Positions 41,374-50,772 of a stretch of DNA of 64,000 nucleotides are shown in pieces. The DNA is from Marinobacterium ramblicola (lineage in GTDB: Bacteria > Pseudomonadota > Gammaproteobacteria > Pseudomonadales > Balneatricaceae). Each line of letters opens with the position of its first letter. Position 1 is the stretch's first letter. Location: NCBI RefSeq assembly GCF_019084545.1, contig NZ_JAHREP010000019.1, positions 39,530-103,529 on the forward strand. Direction: 5' to 3'. The position numbers were made by a program, and so were the translations under genes. A model generated the notes under the pieces. That model did no database searches, was not told the origin of the DNA, and saw nothing but the letters and a program-made list of their open reading frames with translations.

Positions 41374-42462
41374 ATGCAATTCATCGATCTGGCCGCTCAA
41401 CAGTCCCGCATTAAAGACAAGATTGATGCAGGCATTCAAAGAGTACTGGCTCATGGGCAATACATCCTTGGTCCCGAGGTGTCCGAGCTAGAAGAAAAGC
41501 TGGTTGAATTCACCGGCGCCAAATATTGTATAACCTGCGCTAACGGAACGGATGCTCTGCAGATTGCCCAAATGGCACTTGGCATCGGCCCAGGCGATGA
41601 GGTGATTACACCCGGATTTACCTATATCGCAACGGCAGAAACAGTAGCCCTTTTAGGTGCGAAACCGGTTTACGTTGATATCGATCCTCGCACCTATAAC
41701 CTCGATCCCACCAAGCTTGAAGCCGCGATTACGCCTAGAACAAAAGCGATCATTCCGGTTTCGCTCTATGGGCAGTGTGCCGATTTTGATGCCATTAACG
41801 CTATAGCTGCGAAACATGGTATCCCCGTAATAGAGGATGCGGCACAAAGCTTCGGTGCCAGCTATAAGGGCAAAAAATCCTGCAACCTCAGTACTATTGC
41901 CTGTACTAGTTTCTTCCCCAGCAAACCTTTGGGGTGTTACGGCGATGGCGGGGCGATCTTCACCAATGATGAAGAGCTGGCAATCGTCATGCGACAAATC
42001 GCCCGTCATGGCCAGGATAGGCGATACCACCATATTCGAGTGGGAGTGAACAGTCGTTTAGATACAATTCAGGCGGCGATTCTGCTTCCCAAACTTGAAA
42101 TATTATCTGAAGAGATCGAACTTCGTAATCAGGTGTCTGGATCCTACACAGAGCTGTTGAGCGAGGCAGGTATAAGAACAACCCCAGAGGTAGAACTACA
42201 CAACGTGTCAGCTTGGGCACAGTATACAATTCGAGTAAAAAATAGAGATGTGGCTCAGCTAAAGCTTAAAGAGAATGGAGTCCCTACAGCAGTGCATTAT
42301 CCAATACCGCTTAACAAGCAGCCAGCTGTTTCAAATAAACTCATACAATTATCAGTGGGAGATATAGTGTCCGGCGAAGTGATGAGTCTTCCGATGCATC
42401 CATATTTAACAATTGATGAACAAGAAAAAGTTGTTAAGGTGCTGGCATCACTTTTTTCCTGA
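41374..42462 (+). CDS. wbpE: PLP-dependent UDP-3-oxo-GlcNAcA aminotransferase WbpE
   Basis: WbpE transfers an amino group to the 3-keto sugar made by WbpB. The 362-residue DegT/DnrJ/EryC1 protein shows TCANGTDALQIAQMAL, IEDAAQSFGASYKGK and the PLP-lysine context SFFPSKPLGCYGDGG. From about 42100 to its end the DNA becomes visibly more AT-rich than the first two thirds, suggesting a recombination boundary within or near the gene. Confidence 0.94.
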   Translation: MQFIDLAAQQSRIKDKIDAGIQRVLAHGQYILGPEVSELEEKLVEFTGAKYCITCANGTDALQIAQMALGIGPGDEVITPGFTYIATAETVALLGAKPVYVDIDPRTYNLDPTKLEAAITPRTKAIIPVSLYGQCADFDAINAIAAKHGIPVIEDAAQSFGASYKGKKSCNLSTIACTSFFPSKPLGCYGDGGAIFTNDEELAIVMRQIARHGQDRRYHHIRVGVNSRLDTIQAAILLPKLEILSEEIELRNQVSGSYTELLSEAGIRTTPEVELHNVSAWAQYTIRVKNRDVAQLKLKENGVPTAVHYPIPLNKQPAVSNKLIQLSVGDIVSGEVMSLPMHPYLTIDEQEKVVKVLASLFS

Positions 42463-42513
42463 AAGTGGTCGTGAGTAACGATCGAGTTAATATTTTTAGT
42501 TGAGTGTGGATGC

Positions 42514-42540
42514 ATCTCTTCTCTGAGATTTTTTGTTTTA
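42514..42540 (+). terminator. Weak terminator-like hairpin after wbpE
   Basis: ATCTC (42514-42518) and GAGAT (42525-42529) form a short stem followed by TTTTTTGTTTT. It lies in the AT-rich gap between wbpE and the next glycosyltransferase. The short stem makes strong termination unlikely. Confidence 0.4.
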
Positions 42541-42563
42541 TGTTGATTTGCTTTGGTATTTAA

Positions 42564-43679
42564 ATGCGTATTGCATATTTATTGGGTGAAGATTTAGAAA
42601 AGCACCCTGGCTTAAAATATAAAATTGAAAAGCAGATAGACTGCTGGGAATTGCTTGGACATACTGTATACAAAGTAATGCATAAAACTGGGATTGTAAC
42701 TAATTCCGACGGAGAGGTCGTTTTTAAAAGAGAACCTTTAAAATTGGTTTGTGAAAACAGTATTGCTTTATTGAGGAGGTTGTCATGGCAGTACGGTTTT
42801 GTTGTTGATTCGCTGAAAGAAATTAACCCAGATTTGACTTATAGTCGATATTTGTTTCCCTCGCTTAATGTCTATAAAATTCCAAGGTTCGCCGGTAAGT
42901 TTGTAGTTGAAATAAACTCAAACGATAGATATGAGTATCTGCAAAAGAGTAAGTATACGGGCTTTTATAATTCTTTTTTTCGAGGTTTTTCTCTGCGTGG
43001 AGCACATGGACTTGTTTTTGTAACTGAAGAGCTAGCTAATTCTTCTGATTTTTGTGATTTCTCGTTTAAAAGGACTGTAATAGCAAATGGCGTAGAGGTA
43101 ACCGATTATGATTTTTGTGAAGATACGGGAAATGATAGTCCACAACTGGTGTTTATTGGTTCGCCGGGCCAAACATGGCATGGTTTGGATAAGCTGGGTG
43201 TTATAGCCGAAAAAATTCCCCATTGCACTATGCATATTGCAGGACCTGACCGTCAGGAGTGCGAAGAGAAATGGGGGTATTTACCCGAAAATGTAATCTG
43301 TCATGGCTATTTGTCAGGGGGGGAAGTACAGAAACTCGTGTTGAAAATGGATGTTGGTATAGGCACTTTGGCATTGCATCGCAAGAAAATGAATGAGGCC
43401 TGTCCCCTCAAAACGCGTCAATACTTTGCTCAAGGTTTACCTGTTGTAGGGGCAAGTAAAGATACAGATATAAATGGCAGTTTCCCTTTTTATCTTGAGT
43501 TGCCTAATAGCGAAAATAATGTAGTTGAAAATATTGGTAAGATTGAGGGTTTTATTGCTCAAGTGCATCGCAATCGTTTGGTTAGAAACAGTGCGCGAAA
43601 ATTCGGAGAACATGTTCTTTCAATTGAAAAAAAGGAAACTGTGAGGGTTAGGTTCTTTGAGGACATACTATCCTCATGA
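42564..43679 (+). CDS. Glycosyltransferase, GT4-like
   Basis: The 371-residue protein has the two-lobed GT-B look. A C-terminal nucleotide-sugar part follows NGVEVTDYDF, with LVFIGSPGQTWHGLDKLGVI and CPLKTRQYFAQGLPVVGAS. The coding sequence is strongly AT-rich compared with the backbone, which suggests transfer from another source. Acceptor and donor cannot be read from the sequence; it sits in the ManNAc(3NAc)A operon. It overlaps the next glycosyltransferase by four bases. Confidence 0.75.
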   Translation: MRIAYLLGEDLEKHPGLKYKIEKQIDCWELLGHTVYKVMHKTGIVTNSDGEVVFKREPLKLVCENSIALLRRLSWQYGFVVDSLKEINPDLTYSRYLFPSLNVYKIPRFAGKFVVEINSNDRYEYLQKSKYTGFYNSFFRGFSLRGAHGLVFVTEELANSSDFCDFSFKRTVIANGVEVTDYDFCEDTGNDSPQLVFIGSPGQTWHGLDKLGVIAEKIPHCTMHIAGPDRQECEEKWGYLPENVICHGYLSGGEVQKLVLKMDVGIGTLALHRKKMNEACPLKTRQYFAQGLPVVGASKDTDINGSFPFYLELPNSENNVVENIGKIEGFIAQVHRNRLVRNSARKFGEHVLSIEKKETVRVRFFEDILSS

Positions 43680-44893
43680 AAATTCTTGTGATTTCAAGTT
43701 CAGCGCCTTTCGGAAAAGGGGAAAGCTTTGTTATTTCTGAGGTTAACTCAGTCGCTCGAGCGGGGAATGATGTTTTACTGTTTCCAACAATTTTACGAAA
43801 AGGCAATCCAAATACATTTGAATTAGATGAGCGAGTAATACTGGTAGCTCAGCCATCATTTGCCTGGACTGTTTTTTTTAACTTCATGAAATTTATTTTT
43901 ACTAGGCCCTTTACACTTGTTAGGTTGCTGTGTTTAGTATCTGATAGGAATTATAAGAACTGTTTTAAAAATTTTATAGTGATACCGAAGGCATTGTGGT
44001 TGTCTGCCAAGTTACGTAACGAGTCGGTAGACCATATACATGCCCATTGGTTAACAACTCCATCTACATTGGCCATGGTTACGAGCCGGCTGACGGGAAT
44101 TAACTGGAGCGTTACCGCCCATCGTGGTGATATAGTGGTCAATAACCTTTTAAACGAAAAGTTTTCGTCGGCTAGCTTTGTAAGGTTTATATCCAAAAGT
44201 GGTGTTGTACTCGCGAAAGATCGTGCATTATTGAGTGATGCGAAAATCCGTATTTTGCATCTTGGGGTTAATATATCGGATTTTTCGACGAGCGATGGTT
44301 TAGGAAAAGACTTTTCAAATAGAAAGTTAACTATTTTGTGTCCAGCTAATCTCATTCCTGTAAAGGGGCATTCTTTATTATTTAAAGCCGTCTCAGTAAT
44401 GAGAAACAGGGGCGATGTAAATATTATCGTTGCAGGAGATGGCGAGTTGAGAGGGTCGCTGGAGCAAACCGTAAGAAACTTGAGTATAAGCCAGCTGGTT
44501 CGTTTCGAAGGGCACGTTCCCCACTCAACTCTAATTAGCTGGTATAACGATAAAAAGATTGATCTGGTCGTTCTGCCTAGCCAGGATCTCGGTAAAGGGT
44601 TGCATGAAGGAATACCGGTTAGTCTCATGGAGGCAATGGCATCCCGTATACCTGTAGTTTCTACTTCTACTGGTGGGATACCTGAGCTGCTTCAGGGCGA
44701 AGGCGATGAACGCTTTGGTGAGTTGGTCGACCCACATGATCATATAGGGTTGGCTAAGGTGCTAGATGATCTTGTGGAGTCTTACGAAAGACGCAGGCAA
44801 CTTGCGGAGCTAGGCTTTCAGCGAGTTTTCTCCGAGTTTAATCAGGAGAAAACAGTAAATAAATTGGTTGAAATGATTAGGCATGCTAGCTAA
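43676..44893 (+). CDS. Glycosyltransferase, GT4 family
   Basis: The 405-residue protein carries a typical GT4 core: LTILCPANLIPVKGHSLLF, INIIVAGDGELRGSLEQTV-like and the donor-binding EGIPVSLMEAMASRIPVVS followed by TGGIPELL. The AT-rich composition is shared with the preceding gene, with which it overlaps by four bases. Linkage and donor are not determinable here. Confidence 0.85.
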   Translation: MKILVISSSAPFGKGESFVISEVNSVARAGNDVLLFPTILRKGNPNTFELDERVILVAQPSFAWTVFFNFMKFIFTRPFTLVRLLCLVSDRNYKNCFKNFIVIPKALWLSAKLRNESVDHIHAHWLTTPSTLAMVTSRLTGINWSVTAHRGDIVVNNLLNEKFSSASFVRFISKSGVVLAKDRALLSDAKIRILHLGVNISDFSTSDGLGKDFSNRKLTILCPANLIPVKGHSLLFKAVSVMRNRGDVNIIVAGDGELRGSLEQTVRNLSISQLVRFEGHVPHSTLISWYNDKKIDLVVLPSQDLGKGLHEGIPVSLMEAMASRIPVVSTSTGGIPELLQGEGDERFGELVDPHDHIGLAKVLDDLVESYERRRQLAELGFQRVFSEFNQEKTVNKLVEMIRHAS

Positions 44894-44907
44894 TAAAAGG
44901 TCAGTAG

Positions 44908-45984
44908 ATGCAACAACGTATACTAACTGTAATCGGCGCACGTCCACAATTCATAAAAGCTAGCGTGGTTTCTCGTGCAATTCAGAAAACAGAAGGCATA
45001 GAAGAGATCATGCTGCACACTGGTCAGCATTTTGACGCCAATATGTCCGATATTTTCTTTAATCAGTTGGGTATCCCTAAACCAGATGTTCAGCTGGACA
45101 TTAATGGCGGAAGCCACGGCGAGATGACCGGACGTATGCTTGCTGAAATCGAGCAGGCTCTATTAGAACACAAACCGGATAGAGTACTCGTGTATGGCGA
45201 CACTAACTCCACTTTAGCGGGTGCTTTGGCCGCGGCAAAGCTGCATATTCCGGTTGCGCATGTGGAGGCAGGACTGCGAAGCTTCAATATGCAGATGCCG
45301 GAGGAGATCAACCGCATCCTGACCGACCAAGTTAGTGACATGCTATTTTGCCCTACGGCAACGGCGGTAGATAACCTGCACAAAGAGGGTTTCAAAGCTA
45401 AGCCGGTTCAGGTTCTGCAAGTCGGTGATGTGATGCAAGACGCGGCGTTGCTGTTCGCGGAGCGCGCTGCTGCACCAGTTGGTGCCGAACTACCTGAACA
45501 ATTCATTCTGGCCACGCTTCACCGAGCAGAGAATACCGATGATCCCAAGCGACTGTCGAGCATCGTTACTGCACTAAACCACATTCATAAAACATTGGCA
45601 CCCGTAGTACTACCGTTGCATCCTCGCACTCGTAAGCTGATTGCCCAGCATGGCTTGGATCTGAACGTTAATTTGATTGATCCAGTCGGATATTTCGAGA
45701 TGGTTTGGTTGCTCGATCGTGCGCAGCTGGTATTGACGGATAGTGGTGGCGTACAGAAAGAGGCGTTCTTCTTCCGCAAGGCCTGTGTGATCATGCGGGA
45801 CCAGACTGAGTGGCGTGAGTTGATTGACATTGGTGCCAATGAGCTGGTTGGGGCCGATAAAACAAGAATTGTGGAAGCCGCCGCTAGGCACTTTGGCCGT
45901 AAAGTAGTGGATAGTGAGCAGCTATATGGTGGGGGGCAGGCTTCGCAGAGGATCGTCAGCAAGTTGGTGTCGACTGGCGCATGA
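44908..45984 (+). CDS. wbpI: UDP-2,3-diacetamido-glucuronate 2-epimerase WbpI
   Basis: The 358-residue protein belongs to the UDP-GlcNAc 2-epimerase (WecB-like) family. It has VIGARPQFIKA, MLHTGQHFD, HVEAGLRSFN and LTDSGGVQKEAFF. Next to wbpABDE the likely product is UDP-ManNAc(3NAc)A, made by C2 epimerisation of UDP-GlcNAc(3NAc)A. A WecB-type activity on UDP-GlcNAc is the alternative. It overlaps the next glycosyltransferase by four bases. Confidence 0.88.
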   Translation: MQQRILTVIGARPQFIKASVVSRAIQKTEGIEEIMLHTGQHFDANMSDIFFNQLGIPKPDVQLDINGGSHGEMTGRMLAEIEQALLEHKPDRVLVYGDTNSTLAGALAAAKLHIPVAHVEAGLRSFNMQMPEEINRILTDQVSDMLFCPTATAVDNLHKEGFKAKPVQVLQVGDVMQDAALLFAERAAAPVGAELPEQFILATLHRAENTDDPKRLSSIVTALNHIHKTLAPVVLPLHPRTRKLIAQHGLDLNVNLIDPVGYFEMVWLLDRAQLVLTDSGGVQKEAFFFRKACVIMRDQTEWRELIDIGANELVGADKTRIVEAAARHFGRKVVDSEQLYGGGQASQRIVSKLVSTGA

Positions 45985-47216
45985 CGAAAACTGTATGGAT
46001 TGTTAATCAATATGCCTCCACACCAGAGTACGGCTATGCTGGACGCCACTATTATCTCGGTAAGGAGTTAGCGAAGCAGGGCTATAACGTCTATTTGATA
46101 ACCTCTGGCGCTCATCACTTGTTACGTGAGAAGCCTGTGTTCGACTCGATGTTTCGATGTGACCGACAGGGAAACTTTACTGTGGTTTGGGTCAGGATGC
46201 CGAGCTATTCGGAGGCTCACAGTAAGGTAAGAGCTTTAGGTTGGTTCCTGTTTTCATATCGCATTAAAAAACTGGCTAAGCTAATTCCAGATCCTCCGGA
46301 TGTGGTTGTGTGCTCGTCGCCTTCACTTATCTCATTCATGGGATCTAAAAGTCTAGCTTTAAAATTTGGCGCGAGGCTTGTTTTTGAGGTTAGGGATATC
46401 TGGCCATTGACGTTGACAGAGGTTGGCGGTTTTTCCCAGAAACATCCTTTTATCCGCTTGATGCAGTGGGTTGAAGATCGTGCTTACCGAGATTCCGAGA
46501 GAGTCATCTCGAATCTCAAGAACTCTGTTGAACATATGATAAGCCGAGGTATGCCCCGAAGTAAGTTTGCCTGGGTACCCAATGGCTTCTCGCTGGAAGA
46601 AGTTGGCCTGAAGGCTCCGCTGAATTCAACGGCTAATGGCCAACTGCCCCTGGATAAATTCATTGTGGGATATACAGGCGCGATTGGAACGGCTAACGCG
46701 TTGGATACGCTTGTTGATGCCGCTGAGCGGCTTCGGCAGTATTCTGATATCGCCTTTGTACTGGTCGGTGCCGGGAAGGAAAAAGTAGCTTTACAGCAGT
46801 TGGTAAAAGAAAAGGATCTGAATAACGTTTATTTTATAGATCCCATACCCAAAGTTGAAATTCAAGCAATGCTGGCCAAGTTTAATGCCTGCTATATTGG
46901 CTTGACCAAAGACCCTTTGTTTCGTTTCGGGGTTTCGCCCAATAAGTTGTTCGATTACCTGTATTCGGCTAAGCCGGTTATTTACGCTATTGATTCCGGT
47001 GAATATAAACCTATCGAAGAAGCGGGGGCCGGGTTGCAAGTGCCCGCTCAAGATGCTGAAAAACTGGCGGATGCTGTGCTGAGGTTGTATCAGTTATCCC
47101 CCCAGGAAAGAGATGCGTTGGGAGAGAACGGACGCAAGGCGGCCTTGGAACAACACGAGTACAGTCAGCTGGCTCAAAACTTTAGTAATATCCTGTTCGA
47201 AGGGTTGGAGTCATGA
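45981..47216 (+). CDS. Glycosyltransferase, WbuB-like GT4
   Basis: The 411-residue protein begins KTVWIVNQYASTPEYGYAGR, as in WbuB and related transferases. It has FEVRDIWPLTLTEVGG, NGFSLEEVG and the C-terminal GVSPNKLFDYLYSAKPVIYA. WbuB-like enzymes often add an amino sugar to an undecaprenyl-linked first sugar. It overlaps wbpI and the following reductase by four bases each. Confidence 0.85.
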   Translation: MTKTVWIVNQYASTPEYGYAGRHYYLGKELAKQGYNVYLITSGAHHLLREKPVFDSMFRCDRQGNFTVVWVRMPSYSEAHSKVRALGWFLFSYRIKKLAKLIPDPPDVVVCSSPSLISFMGSKSLALKFGARLVFEVRDIWPLTLTEVGGFSQKHPFIRLMQWVEDRAYRDSERVISNLKNSVEHMISRGMPRSKFAWVPNGFSLEEVGLKAPLNSTANGQLPLDKFIVGYTGAIGTANALDTLVDAAERLRQYSDIAFVLVGAGKEKVALQQLVKEKDLNNVYFIDPIPKVEIQAMLAKFNACYIGLTKDPLFRFGVSPNKLFDYLYSAKPVIYAIDSGEYKPIEEAGAGLQVPAQDAEKLADAVLRLYQLSPQERDALGENGRKAALEQHEYSQLAQNFSNILFEGLES

Positions 47217-48151
47217 AGGTCCTGCTTACTGGATCAACGGGTTTTCTTGGTCAACGGTTGGCCAGGCGTCTGGCGCAGAACGCTCGCTATCAACTTACCT
47301 GTGTGGTAAGGCGTCAGGTCACCCCGGTGGCTGGAGAACAGGTTGTCATTGAGGGGCTGAACTCCGCTCAGGATTGGTCCAACGCACTTGTTGGACAGCA
47401 GGTTATCATCCATACCGCTGCCCGCGCCCACATCATGAAAGATGAGGTGGCAGATCCCTTAGCCGAGTATCGAAAGATCAATGTTGACGGCACACTCAAC
47501 CTGGCTCGCCAAGCCGCGAAAAGTGGTGTCGAGCGCTTTATATTCATCAGCTCCATCAAAGTGAACGGCGAGCAGACTTTTTCGGGGGCGCCTTTTACGG
47601 CGGAAGATAACCCCTCGCCGGAAGACGCCTATGGACTTTCCAAGCTGGAAGCTGAACAGGGGCTGCGACGCATAGCGGAAGAAACGGGTATGGATGTCGT
47701 CATCGTGCGTCCACCGTTGGTGTATGGCCCCGGCGTCAAAGGCAACTTCGCCAGCATGATCAAGATGGTCGAGAGAGGCATCCCGCTGCCGTTAGGTTCT
47801 ATCCACAATAAACGTTCTCTGGTTGCACTCGACAACCTGGTTGACCTGATCGTCACCTGCATCGAGCATCCTGCTGCCGCTAATCAGGTATTTCTGGCCG
47901 GAGACGGTCATGATTTGTCGACCACGGAGTTGTTGCGTGGAGTCGCTGGAGCGATGGCCAAGCCTCCACGTCTGATTCCAGTACCGACCGGAGTGCTAAT
48001 GCTGGGGGCTACACTCTTGGGTAAAAAAGCCGTTGCACAGCGTCTGCTTGGCTCTTTGCAGGTGGACATTAGCAAGGCGCGAAACCTGCTGGGGTGGACG
48101 CCGCCGGTTGGTGTGGAAGAGGGGTTGAGGCGCTGCTTCGCTAATCGTTGA
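47213..48151 (+). CDS. NDP-sugar 4-reductase/epimerase, WbpV-like
   Basis: The 312-residue SDR protein has GSTGFLGQRLARRL at the N-terminus and the YxxxK catalytic site in YGLSKLEAE. It matches the class acting on UDP-4-keto-6-deoxy-GlcNAc (WbpV/WbpK-type) to give UDP-QuiNAc or UDP-FucNAc. The neighbours support this: a phosphoglycosyl transferase and WbpM follow, an arrangement analogous to wbpV-wbpL-wbpM. Stereochemistry cannot be read from sequence. Confidence 0.75.
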   Translation: MKVLLTGSTGFLGQRLARRLAQNARYQLTCVVRRQVTPVAGEQVVIEGLNSAQDWSNALVGQQVIIHTAARAHIMKDEVADPLAEYRKINVDGTLNLARQAAKSGVERFIFISSIKVNGEQTFSGAPFTAEDNPSPEDAYGLSKLEAEQGLRRIAEETGMDVVIVRPPLVYGPGVKGNFASMIKMVERGIPLPLGSIHNKRSLVALDNLVDLIVTCIEHPAAANQVFLAGDGHDLSTTELLRGVAGAMAKPPRLIPVPTGVLMLGATLLGKKAVAQRLLGSLQVDISKARNLLGWTPPVGVEEGLRRCFANR

Positions 48152-48203
48152 TATGTCCCTGCGGCGTATGCACTTGGTCTAGGGCTCGGAATAGAAGGGT
48201 TTC

Positions 48204-48758
48204 GTGTTGATTCGTTTATTGGATTTTGTATTTGCCCTGATGGGGTTGGTGTTCGGTTTTCCAGTATTGCTGCTGCTTACGCTTATCGGGCTGTTCGATA
48301 CTGGCTCACCAATATTTCGCCAGGAGCGGGTGGGGCGGAACAAGAAACCGTTTACGCTGGTGAAGTTTCGCACCATGAAGGTGGATACGGCATCGGTTGC
48401 CACTCATTTGGCCAGCAGCACCTCGATCACGCCGTTTGGTCGTTTCCTGCGCCGCAGTAAGCTGGATGAGTTGCCGCAGTTGTGGAACGTGCTCAAGGGG
48501 GAGATGAGCCTGGTCGGGCCGAGGCCCTGTCTGTTCAACCAGGAGGAGTTGATAGCCGCCCGCGATGCGCAGGGCGTATTTGCGGTTAGGCCTGGGATAA
48601 CCGGGTTGGCACAGGTCAACGAGATCGATATGTCTACACCTGAACTGCTCGCGAAGACCGATAAGGAGATGGTGAGCAGCATGTCGCTGAGGAACTATTT
48701 CCGTTATATCGCCATGACCCTGGTGGGTAAAGGCACGGGCGATCGGGTCAGGCACTAA
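48204..48758 (+). CDS. Small phosphoglycosyl transferase (PglC/WcaJ C-terminal type)
   Basis: The 184-residue protein is the minimal monotopic phosphoglycosyl transferase fold. It has an N-terminal re-entrant hydrophobic helix (about 4-28), then PIFRQERVGRNKKPFTLVKF, LDELPQLWNVLKGEMSLVGP and the RPCLF motif. It should transfer a sugar phosphate, probably QuiNAc- or FucNAc-1-P, to undecaprenyl phosphate to begin the repeat unit. A second, larger transferase is at 52029-53414. Confidence 0.9.
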   Translation: MLIRLLDFVFALMGLVFGFPVLLLLTLIGLFDTGSPIFRQERVGRNKKPFTLVKFRTMKVDTASVATHLASSTSITPFGRFLRRSKLDELPQLWNVLKGEMSLVGPRPCLFNQEELIAARDAQGVFAVRPGITGLAQVNEIDMSTPELLAKTDKEMVSSMSLRNYFRYIAMTLVGKGTGDRVRH

Positions 48759-48771
48759 GAGAGTTCCATGC

Positions 48772-50724
48772 ATGAACATTTTGGGTAACCCCCAGTCCCC
48801 CATTCATTATCGGTTCTTATCGCTGAGCCGAAATGTCAAGAAGCTGATTATGGTGGTGGCCGATTTTATCGCGTTGCCGTTTGCGTTGTGGTCGAGCTAT
48901 GCGCTCAGGATGGCTGAATGGTGGCCGTCATATTACTTGCATGAGGCTTGGTGGCTTTTCATCGTCACGCCTATAGCAGGCCTGTATATCTTCATGCGGT
49001 TAGGCCTATATCGCGCAGTTGTGCGGTTTATGGGCGCCCAGGCGATTCTCGCGGTTGCCAAGGGCGTTGTATTGCTCGCTCTCTCTATGTGGGCAGCTGC
49101 ATTTCTATTCAGGGTTGATCCTTTCCCACGCTCGGTACCGGTCATCTTTGCACTGGTCGCGTTGGTGTATGTGGGTGGAAGTCGGCTGTTTATTCGCAAC
49201 TACTATCACTGGCTGCTTAACCGCAAGACCACTCGCGAGCCCGTGCTCATCTACGGCGCCGGGGGCGCCGGTGTCCAGTTGGCAGCATCATTGTCGAGTG
49301 GAGCAGAGTACGTACCAGTCGGCTTTGTCGACGATGAGCCGGCACTTTGGAAAGGAACGGTTGCGGGCTTGACGGTGAATTCACCTGCATCGCTAGGCAA
49401 GCTGATCCAGGAGCACAAGGTGTCCCATGTGCTGCTGGCTTTGCCCTCGATTAGTGCGTCAGAACGCCGGAAAATACTGGAACAGCTTTCAGAGTATTCG
49501 GTCCATGTAAAAACCATTCCATCGATGGTGGAGATAGTTTCCGGCGCAGCCGTGGACAGCCTGCGCGATGTCGACCCGGAGGATCTGCTGGGGCGGGAAA
49601 CGGTACCGGCTATCCAGTCTTTACTGGACAGCAGTATTCGTGGAAAGGTGGTATTGGTAAGTGGCGCCGGCGGTTCTATCGGCTCGGAGATCTGCCGTCA
49701 AACGCTGTTTAGCGCTCCAAAGGCGCTCGTGCTCTACGAACTGAGTGAGTACGCACTGTACTCAATAGAGCAGGAGTTGAAAGATCTATCTGACGAGCAT
49801 GGATTGGGGGTTGCCATCTATCCTATTTTGGGGTCGGTGCTGGATATCGGCAGAGTTGAGCGAATATTAAAGCGGTTCGAAGTACAGACTGTTTACCATG
49901 CAGCGGCGTATAAGCACGTCCCTCTGGTTGAGCACAACGTAATCGAAGGGGTCCGCAACAATTCGTTCGGTACACAGGTAATGGCGGAGGCCGCCCTGAA
50001 GCATGGAGTGGAAAGGTTTGTGCTCATATCCACCGACAAGGCCGTACGTCCAACCAACGTTATGGGAGCGACCAAGCGTCTAGCCGAGCTGGTGCTGCAG
50101 GATCTGGCCGCGAGAGCGGATGGGAAAACCGTATTTTCAATGGTTCGATTTGGTAACGTGCTGGGATCATCCGGCTCGGTCGTGCCGCTGTTCAAAAAAC
50201 AGATACAAGCCGGTGGCCCGGTTACCGTCACCCATCCCGAAATTACCCGTTTTTTCATGACCATCCCCGAGGCGGCCTCCCTTGTGATTCAGGCCGGTTC
50301 CATGGCGCGAGGCGGCGATGTATTCGTGCTGGATATGGGCGAGCCAGTCCGTATTGTCGATCTCGCCAGGAGTATGATCAACCTGATGGGACGAGAGATC
50401 CACTCAGATGAAACACCCGGCGGAGAGATCAGGATCGAGTACACCGGACTGCGTCCGGGAGAAAAGCTGTATGAAGAGTTGCTGATCGGAGAAAACGTCG
50501 TAGGCACGACGCATCCCAAGATCATGCGTGCCGAAGAGGAGGTCCTGCCCTCACAGACGCTACATGACCTGTTACAGACTTTGGAGATTGCGGTGACCAA
50601 TTCGGATAGTAATACCGCGAGACATACTCTGGAACGCGCCGTACGTGGATTCACACCCTCTTCTAGCATTGTCGATTGGCTGCATACCGAAGGGATCCAC
50701 ATGGATCGGATTGCAAAGCACTGA
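48772..50724 (+). CDS. wbpM: UDP-GlcNAc 4,6-dehydratase WbpM
   Basis: WbpM makes UDP-4-keto-6-deoxy-GlcNAc for QuiNAc or FucNAc. The 650-residue protein has four N-terminal membrane helices (about 25-130) and a CoA-binding-like domain (about 150-270). The catalytic SDR domain (about 290-600) has VLVSGAGGSIGSEICRQ and STDKAVRPTNVMGATKRLAE. The long membrane form is typical of WbpM/CapD. No strong ribosome-binding site precedes ATG 48772. Confidence 0.94.
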   Translation: MNILGNPQSPIHYRFLSLSRNVKKLIMVVADFIALPFALWSSYALRMAEWWPSYYLHEAWWLFIVTPIAGLYIFMRLGLYRAVVRFMGAQAILAVAKGVVLLALSMWAAAFLFRVDPFPRSVPVIFALVALVYVGGSRLFIRNYYHWLLNRKTTREPVLIYGAGGAGVQLAASLSSGAEYVPVGFVDDEPALWKGTVAGLTVNSPASLGKLIQEHKVSHVLLALPSISASERRKILEQLSEYSVHVKTIPSMVEIVSGAAVDSLRDVDPEDLLGRETVPAIQSLLDSSIRGKVVLVSGAGGSIGSEICRQTLFSAPKALVLYELSEYALYSIEQELKDLSDEHGLGVAIYPILGSVLDIGRVERILKRFEVQTVYHAAAYKHVPLVEHNVIEGVRNNSFGTQVMAEAALKHGVERFVLISTDKAVRPTNVMGATKRLAELVLQDLAARADGKTVFSMVRFGNVLGSSGSVVPLFKKQIQAGGPVTVTHPEITRFFMTIPEAASLVIQAGSMARGGDVFVLDMGEPVRIVDLARSMINLMGREIHSDETPGGEIRIEYTGLRPGEKLYEELLIGENVVGTTHPKIMRAEEEVLPSQTLHDLLQTLEIAVTNSDSNTARHTLERAVRGFTPSSSIVDWLHTEGIHMDRIAKH

Positions 50725-50772
50725 TTTCGTGCGGCGAAAATTGGCAAAGGACAACGGGGCACCGAGCGCAGT

